This document shows positions 53,103-60,000 of a stretch of 60,000 bases of DNA, one piece after another. Position 1 is the first letter of the stretch; the number at the start of each line of letters is the position of its first letter. The position numbers and the translations under genes are program-made. The stretch is taken from positions 48,044,501 to 48,104,500 of the forward strand of contig NC_081414.1 in assembly GCF_030272615.1 (NCBI RefSeq), given 5' to 3'. The DNA comes from Cryptomeria japonica. Its lineage: Eukaryota > Streptophyta > Pinopsida > Cupressales > Cupressaceae. The notes under the pieces were generated by a model. That model was not told where the DNA came from. It saw only the letters and a list, made by a program, of their open reading frames with translations, and made no database searches.

Positions 53103-55657
53103 GAACCAGTAGTCAAGCTAAAGCATAAAACTGCAGTTGATAAGAAGAAGGAAACTCAACCAATTTGGGTTGAGAAAGAAAAGGACAAAGGAGAATCAAG
53201 TCTGATTGTGCAAACTGCTCTTCATGCAAAAAGAAGAAACTTGTGGGTTGTAGACAGTGGTTGTTCCAACCTTATGACCGGTGATAAAAATAAATTTATC
53301 AAGCATGAAGATTGGAATGGTGGCTCGGTGAGGTTTGCAGACAACTCATCTATAAAAATAAAGGGAAAAGGTACTCTAAATATTGATGGAAAACTGAAAG
53401 CACATGATGTATATTATGTGGAAGGCCTAAAGCACAATTTGCTGAGTGTGAGTCAGATGTGTGACAAAGGTTATAAATTCACCTTTGATTCTACCAGTTT
53501 CCAGATAAAGAAGAAGAGTAGCGGTCAGGTTGTAGCAGAAGGCAAGAGGATAGATAGAAATGTATAAAATCTGAAAGAATGTTTTGAATTCCAATGCATG
53601 TTGGGACAAGTGGATGAAAACTGGTTGTGGCACAGAAGATTAGGCCACATAAATTTTGATAATCTAGTTGTAGTAAGCAAAAAGGGATATGTGAGAAATA
53701 TACCACCAATCATTAAACCGATAAGCAGATTTTGTGATGAATATGTGAAAGGGAAGTAGACGAAGGTGAGCTTCAAGGAAAAAGAACACAACACCTCCAG
53801 ACCACTTGAACTTGTGCATACAGATCTGTGTGGTCCAACTAGGAAAAGAGCTCTTGCCGGTGAGAGATACTTTATTCTCTTCATTGATGACTATTCAAGA
53901 ATGGCATGGGTCACTTTCCTACAGGATAAATCACAAGCATTTGATAGATTCAAGATATTTTGGAAGATGGTAGAAAAGGAAAGTGGATGCAAACTAAAAT
54001 TCCTAAGATCCGACCAGGGTGGAGAGTTCACATCAAATGAGTTTGAAGATTACTGTGAGATACATGGAATCAGAAGGCAATACTCAGCCCCCAAGACACC
54101 ACAACAAAATGTTGTCATAGAAAGGAAGAACAGGACAGTCAAGGAGATAGCAAGAACCATGTTGAATGAGGCAAGTTTACCAAATTTATATTGGAAGGAA
54201 GTGGTTCACACTACAACATATACTTTGAACTGAGTTCAACTAAGAACAAACAACAAAATGACACCTTATGAGTTGTGGTATGATCGGAAACCATCAGTCA
54301 AGTACTTCAAGGTATTTGGAAGCAAATGTTTTATCAAGAGAGACATGGATGATTTAGGTAGTTTTGATTCCAGGAGTGATGAAGGGATATTCCTTGGTTA
54401 CTCAACTAACAGTAGGGCCTACAAGTGCTACAACAAAAGACTAAGAAGATTCATTGAGAGTGTGCATGTAAGAGTTGCTGAGGACATGCATAAAGGAAGA
54501 CAAGCACAAGTGAACTGGTATGATGATTTCAATGATGAAGGTGAAGAAGCATCAAATAAGGTCCCTATTCAGTATGTGTAGATTAACCACCCAGAAGAGC
54601 AGATTTTAGGTAATAAGAGTGATGGTGTGCAGACTAAAATAAGACTTGCCCAGAATGATGAACAAGTCAATTTCTGCCTCATGACTGAAATGGAACCTAA
54701 GACATTCAATGAGGCTAGCAAAAGTCATAAATGGATGGATGCAATGGAAGAAGAGTTGTAGCAGATTGAGAAGAACAAGACTTGGGAATTAGTTCCTAGA
54801 CTAACAAACAAGAATATCATTGGCACCAAATGGGTCTACTAGAACAAGATGAATGAAGAAGGTAAAATTGTTAGGCATAAATCTAGACTTGTGTGCAAGG
54901 GTTATTCTCAAGTAGATGGCATTGATTTTGAAGAAACATTTGCACCGGTAGATAGACTAGAAGCAATTAGGATGTTTTTAGCTTTTTTAGCCTACAAGGG
55001 TTATAAGGTATATCAAATGGATGTAAAATTTGCCTTCCTCAATGGAAACTTGGAAGAAGAAGTGTACATGGAGAAACCGAAAGGGTTTCTGTTACATGAT
55101 GATGAAACCTTTGTATGTCGATTGAAGAAAGCCTTGCATGGTTTAAAGAAGGCTCCTAGAGCATGGTATTCAAGGCTAGATAAGTACCTAAAGGAGCAAT
55201 GATTCAAAAAGGGGAGTGCTGAAATCAATCTATACATCAAGGCAGATGGAAACCACATGATCATTGTGGTTGTGTATGTAAATGACATCATTTTTTGAGG
55301 AAACAAGGACACTCTTTGCAAAGATTTTGCTGATTAGATGCAGTCAGAGTTTGAGATGACAATGCTTGGAGAGTTGACATACTTTCTAGGTTTGTAGATA
55401 TCACAGCTAGATAAGGGAATCTTCATCTCACAAAATAAGTATGCAAAAGACATGCTAAAGAAGTTTCAAATGGAGGGCTGCAAACCGGTGAGTACCCCCA
55501 TGGTAACCAGAAGAAAACAAAGCAAGAATGATGAGTCACTAGTAGTGGATCAGACCTTGTATAGATCCATGATAGGAAGTTTATTGTATCTTGCTGCTTC
55601 TAGACCGGATATAGTGCAGGCAATGTGTATGGTGGCTAGATTTCAAGAAGCACCTAA
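53103..55657 (+). pseudogene. C2 pol: protease, integrase, RT, start of RNase H
   Basis: Protease WVVDSGCSNLMTGD (about 53245); pre-integrase LWHRRLGHINFDNL; integrase LVHTDLCGP, FIDDYSRMAWV, LRSDQGGEF and TPQQNVVIERKNRT with the D,D,E acids present; FGSKCFIKR; RT from GTKWVY through [20 protein letters not shown]. The RT active site reads VYVNDIIF instead of the usual YVDD, so one catalytic Asp is Asn. The frame is the same throughout, with about ten stops, and ends at 55657 in RNase H. Confidence 0.88.
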
Positions 55658-55676
55658 GCAATGTGTATGGTGGCTA
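55620..55676. repeat. 19-bp direct duplication at the C2 breakpoint
   Basis: GCAATGTGTATGGTGGCTA occurs at 55620-55638 inside C2 RNase H and again, identically, at 55658-55676. The second copy bridges C2 and the minus-strand copia piece that starts at 55677. This is the pattern of templated filler DNA in end-joining repair. Confidence 0.85.
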
Positions 55677-57037
55677 ACTGCTTCTCCCCAAAAATTTTTA
55701 AGTATATCTCCTGGTATCAAAATTGTTCTAGCTACTTCAACTATGGTCTGATTCCTCCTTTCTATAATTCCATTCTGTTATGGTGTCCTTGGTGCAGATA
55801 GTTGTCTCTTGATTCAATTCTCATCATAATATTTCACAAATTCAGTTGATGTGAATTCTCTACCCTGGTCAGATCTCAAGCACTTTAGGTTCTTACCAGT
55901 TTCTTTCTCTACTAAGGCTTTGAATGCCTCAAACTTGTTGGAAGCATCTGACTTCTCCTTCAAAAATGTAACCCACATCATTCTTGAATGATTGTTAGTA
56001 AATATCATGAAATATTTATCACCATAAAAACTCCTAGTCCTCATAGGACCACATAAATCAGTGTGCACCAAATCTAAAATATTTTCAGAAGAAAATCATT
56101 TTCTCTTAAAAGAGGAAGTAGTCATCTTACCCAACTGACACTGTTTACAATTCACATTGTCTAGTTTGACTAATTATGGAATACCTCTAACCATGCTTGA
56201 CTTGGTGACCTTAACCAAATTATCAAAATTCACATGACAAAATCTTCTATGCCATAACCAACTGTCTTCAACTTTTGCAACCAAACAACTGTTAAGTATG
56301 TTTGCCAGTAGAAATCAATTCTCCTTTGCTTCCTAAAATCCTACACACTCCACTCTTAAACTCAAGATGATAACCTTTATCATTCAGTTGACCAACACTA
56401 AACACATTATGCTTCATTCCTTCAACCCAATATACATCATTAGCATTACTTTTTCCATTTAAAGAAATAGAACCTTTACATTTTACCATACATGGTGAAT
56501 TGTTGCCGAATCTCACTACTCCACCATCAAATTATTCAAGTGAAATAAACTTGTTCTTGTCATTGATCATGTGATGTGAGCAACCACTATCAATGACCCA
56601 CTCATCACTGTTGTCAATATGAGACACTAAAGCTTTCTTGTCAGAGAGATCTTCCTTAACTGCTACAAAAACAATTTCCTCATTATCTTCATCAGCAAAT
56701 TCTTCATTGGTAATGCCTTCATCAACTACAACATAGCATTGTTTCTTTCCTTTTTCTTTATACTTTCCGAACTTTTCCTTTTGATCACTATTAGGACAAT
56801 TTACAACAATATGTCCTATCTTATTACATGAAAAACATTTAAGAGGAAGCTTACCTTTGTACTTACCAGTGCCTCTAGGAAGTCTCTTAGCTAGTAAAGC
56901 TTCAAATTCCATCAAGTTTCTTTCATCATCCATTCCTTCATTATCACCTCATATTGACTTGACCTATAGACATCCTTTCCTTTTATTATCGGTGCATTAG
57001 GTACTAATGCTTTGAAAGTAGATTCTACATTAGGTAC
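55677..57037 (-). pseudogene. Copia integrase-protease-gag piece, probably the 5' part of C4
   Basis: Reading down from 57037: a Gag tail (VPNVESTFKALVPN); knuckle CFSCNKIGHIVVNC (about 56825); protease WVIDSGCSHHMINDKNKF; VEGMKHNVFSVGQLN; a broken pre-integrase; integrase VHTDLCGPMRTRSF with FTNNHSRMMWV, where the second-motif Asp-Asp has become Asn-Asn, and LRSDQGREF. It ends at KNFWGEAV at the breakpoint. Same strand and subfamily look as the C4 RNase H end at 40 kb and as C1. RT and most of RNase H are missing, which matches a deletion at the 55.66-kb junction. Confidence 0.8.
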
Positions 57038-58110
57038 TGTTGACAATTGTTTTGACACACCCGCCAACAGTTAGGTAGCCAATGTGAACACTCACCACCT
57101 CTCTTGAAAAGCAATAAGTTTAGGAAAACTCACTACTCCAAGGTCTCTATAGTCAGGTCACGATGGTGATGGGTAGCCCAATGGTGGATGTGGTTGTACT
57201 TGTTAAGGGGCCTGCTGGTTGAAATTGAATCTCGTAGATCGTTAATGGCTTAACTTCCTCTCTTTTTTTGAATTTTTATGATTTAAGATTCTCTAGAAAA
57301 TAAACTGCAAAGAGTAAAGGAAACAAGAAAACAACAATGAAACCAACTCAATAAAAACTTAACAAGCTACTCAATTAATTCCTGCAATCCAAAAATTATC
57401 ATATATCATCCAAATTAGCATTCAGCAACGGACCTCCAGTAAACCTGCAAAATCATCAACTTTACAGACTTATGGAAATAAAATCACCAGTAATATCGTC
57501 TACCACAATAATTCTCATATACCACTTACGTGCGCAATATGATTCATAAAGCAATAAACAGAAGATCAAACCACATTGCTAATTCTAAATAATAGACGTT
57601 ACTGGATCACAAAGAGTAACTTCGTAGAATATATGCGTAGATTAGGCAATCTACAAGCTACTTCTTGTATTAATTCCAAAGAAATGTGTAACAAAAATAA
57701 CTCAAATTCATAACAATCTGTAAAATAATCTAAAATCTCTAAGTGGGCTACAAATCATCAATTTTGGGACTGAATCCAACTCCTCAATTTATAGAGTTTT
57801 CTACCCTACTTTCTAGGAAATAAACCTAATCTAAATTAAGAACTCAAAACTAGGAGTCACAGTTAACTTGCAAGTTTCTACCTCTAGACTCCAGTTAACT
57901 ACTACAAAATGGAGGTTGCATGAGGACTACGAAGACCATGTTGTGTGAGCCAAGCTTTTGTAGTCATGCATAATTTTTCTCAAACCTAGAACATGAGTTG
58001 GAGCTTCCGTTAGAGTGCCAGTGGAAAAGTCATGCAAAATATCTTCTTATAAATCCTTCTATCTTTAGTAACTGTAGGTTCATCTTCTACTTCTTTTATA
58101 AGATTTATAA
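57038..58110 (-). repeat. E7: candidate LTR inserted in the C4 gag
   Basis: The C4 Gag frame stops at GGTAC (57033-57037), and new sequence begins TGTTGACAATTGTTTTGACAC; on the minus strand this is an LTR-like end ...CAATTGTCAACA. A TATA box (TATAAATT, 57793-57786, minus strand) lies about 750 bp upstream of that end, as in an LTR with U3 toward higher coordinates. The upper boundary near 58110 is a guess: no second LTR or matching GGTAC is in the window, and no clear PPT was found. Confidence 0.45.
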
Positions 58111-58130
58111 TTTTTAATTATGCATGCAAC

Positions 58131-60000
58131 TTAATCAGCAGGAGGATCAACAACATGCTTGATTCTAAATTTATACTTTTTCAAAATTTCCTCTACATGT
58201 TTCTTTCCCTTCTCTAACTCCCCTATTGTTTCTGCCACTTCTTGCCATTGGGTAGTCATGTATGTGTATATGTCCATCAGTGTGACATTGAATGGAGTAA
58301 GAGGTTCTAAATACTGGGCCTCATATGCGTCCCATTGATTCAATACTTTCTCTTCCTCCATGACCCCCGTACTGGTTAACCCCAACCCAAAAGATCCGAG
58401 CAAATGCTTTACAAAATTCTCATATTTCAAAATTTCCCTAAGGAGAGGGACTCGGATTTCTGCCACATCCTTCACATATTGTTGAAGTATTTCAATCTTC
58501 AGTTCCAAAATTTATGCATAAGATTGCAAGTTCTTACAACTATCTCCTCCTAAGAGGTCCTCCTCCATTATTACCTCTTCTCCTAAATGCAAAACTTTAT
58601 TCAAAATTCGGAACTGTTTATTAAAAATGTTTAGTTTCCATTCCCATTGCATATAACAAGAAGGTAATGTTCCACCTACCTGTGCTGCCTCTCGGTATAC
58701 CCTCATGGTATCTTGCAAAAAAACCCTAATCTTGGCAGCATTTATCTGAGCCCCTGATTTAGCTGCAACAACCACTTGTCTCACCTCCATCAATGCTTTT
58801 ACTTCTCCCTCTAGCAGTGATGAGGTTTAAGGTAAGTTGTCAGTAGTCTAGAGGTTTACTCATCTCTACTAAAAACTGCTTATATTACCCAAGTCGTGCT
58901 TTAAGCTCTATGTTGGAGGTATGCTCCTTTTCCATGTGCCCCCTAAAAACATTGGTGGATAGTTCTAAAGTGTCTAACTCTCCCCACTTTGTTTACTTGC
59001 CCAAGTTTACTTGGGATACTTGCTATTTGGGAGAGGCTTGACCTTCAGTTTGGAGTGGAACTGCCACATCTGCAACCACTTCACCGGAACCTGTTCTTGA
59101 CAAATGATGTACAATCTTTGGTATCTTGACCCTTTAGGGCTCCTCCATGATTACCTGTTGCAATGTCACCTTAGGCAGCTCTACCTTTCTTTTCTTCTTC
59201 TCAAAAGTAAATTCAAGCCATTGTGGTACATCTTTATCTTTTTCACCTTGATGTGACATTATGTCGGCCGTTACAATATGAACATCTGCCTGTTCTTCTA
59301 CTTCAGCCTCATCCTTTGCTCTAGTACTTCTATATCCTTCGAGTGAAGTCATTTGATGAGAAGGACAAGCCTAGAGAGCTACATCTTCACTCAATTGTTG
59401 ATGCTTGTGCAACTCTCCCAACTTACCACTGACTTCTTCAATGAATATTCTTCCCTCCTTATCTGTTTCGGTTCCACCTTGCCTGATAGCTATGTCCTTA
59501 AGGAGGTCTTCTTGATCTTGAGGGTTTAAGACTAATATTTCATTTAAAAAATCTTCTGCGTCATCTCGTTCTTTCTCCCCTCCAAGTGATTGTTGTTCCT
59601 TGGGTTGTTCCTCTTCCTGGTCTGAGTCTGATTCAACAATTCTGATAATTACCTCCTCAGTGGTAGACCTAAATCCCTGTATCCTAGGCTGCCCTATGGT
59701 TGTATCAACTAATGGTGGTATGGGGGCGTTGGTAACTAGAACTTGCATTGCAGTTAGTGGAGGAGGTTGAGTGGGCACAACCTCATCTGTTTCTATTCCT
59801 CCTTTTTTCTCTTGAGCAACTTCTCCTACAACCTACCCTATAGTTGTCCTTGGTGAAAGGAATTCAATGAGTGGCACTACTCCTAATCCATCTGTTACCC
59901 CCAGGTCTACAGCCTTCTTCAACAACTCATACTTCCTCTACTTTTCCTTAAGCTTTCTCATTAGATATTTGGTGTTATCTTGGGGCCCCACTTCTTCATC
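58131..60000 (-). pseudogene. E7: large unrecognised ORF, decayed, runs off the right edge
   Basis: On the minus strand one frame stays mostly open from 60000 to about 58815, then shifts once and stays open to TAA at 58131, over 600 codons with about nine single stops. N-terminal visible part: charged (RKLKEK, KKAVDLGVTDGLGVVPLIEF), a Pro-rich piece (PTQPPPLTAMQ), then very acidic (IVESDSDQEEEQPKEQQ). The middle is basic/acidic (FTFEKKKRKVELPKVTLQQV). The C-terminal 220 residues look helical and globular (VRQVVVAAKSGAQINAAKIR; MQWEWKLNIFNKQFRILNKV; LLREILKYENFVKHLLGSFG; WDAYEAQYLEPLTPFNVTLM; ELEKGKKHVEEILKKYKFRI) and end VVDPPAD. No known catalytic, zinc or retroviral motif is visible. Its place directly before an LTR-like segment suggests an extra or captured ORF of a retroelement. 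Family unknown to me. Confidence 0.5.

Larger units (their letters stand above)
40082..55657 (+). mobile_element. C2: plus-strand Ty1/copia element, 3' end lost
   Basis: 5' LTR 40082-41108 joined to 50646-50945 (about 1.33 kb, split by G2), primer site, gag and pol up to early RNase H. Coding breaks off at 55657 after RPDIVQAMCMVARFQEAPKQ; the rest of RNase H, the PPT and the 3' LTR are absent. The host is C4 RNase H. Confidence 0.9.

Overview
The window is repeat-derived plant nuclear DNA with no intact host gene. It is AT-rich and consists almost entirely of LTR retrotransposons nested inside one another, with tRNA-iMet-type copia primer sites and chromodomain-less Ty3/gypsy elements carrying a second RNase H. 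This points to a large-genome seed plant. A conifer or other gymnosperm is my best guess from the kind of elements present, but no sequence here proves the species.

First tower (1 to about 36.1 kb). The oldest layer is C3, a minus-strand Ty1/copia element; its 5' LTR, gag and protease lie at 34.4-36.1 kb and its integrase and RT at 2.3-3.9 kb. C3 was split by IRX (3899-34411), an element of about 5.4 kb net length. IRX has about 1.1 kb terminal INVERTED repeats with outward-facing TATA boxes and a perfect 5-bp target duplication, CTCTC; removing IRX restores a continuous C3 reading frame. IRX was then hit by C1 (7950-15573, a complete but mutated copia, TSD CTTCA) and by G1 (16327-33797, a Tat-like gypsy, TSD AAATG). 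G1's 3' LTR was hit in turn by a minus-strand solo LTR (31865-33083, TSD TTAAT). At the left edge C3 is also interrupted by the start of another copia (C5), which a gypsy 3' end (G0, 1-1918) has truncated.

G1 is the best preserved element. Its gag-PR-RT-RNaseH-second RNaseH-integrase region runs in one frame for about 2,500 codons with nine in-frame stops and no frameshift, although its LTRs are almost identical. Its 3' region carries an antisense, intron-containing plant mobile domain (PMD/MAIL-like) gene, now with several stops. CpG-containing GCGTCTGTG repeats occur in the G1 leader and, inverted, in the intron of the antisense gene.

Second tower (about 38.1-57.0 kb). C4 is a minus-strand copia whose 3' LTR and RNase H tail are at 38.1-40.1 kb. 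It was entered by C2 (plus-strand copia from 40082), whose 5' LTR was entered by G2 (41109-50640, TSD GGTGC), a minus-strand gypsy relative with no recognisable pol. At 55.66 kb C2 stops abruptly, and a minus-strand copia integrase-to-gag segment follows, joined through a 19-bp templated filler. One deletion that removed the end of C2 and the middle of C4 would explain this.

Between and beyond the towers are two unrecognised, decayed minus-strand coding regions, each just upstream of LTR-like DNA: about 310 codons at 36.2-37.1 kb, and more than 600 codons at 58.1-60.0 kb running off the window. No tRNA, rRNA, CRISPR or intact cellular gene was seen.
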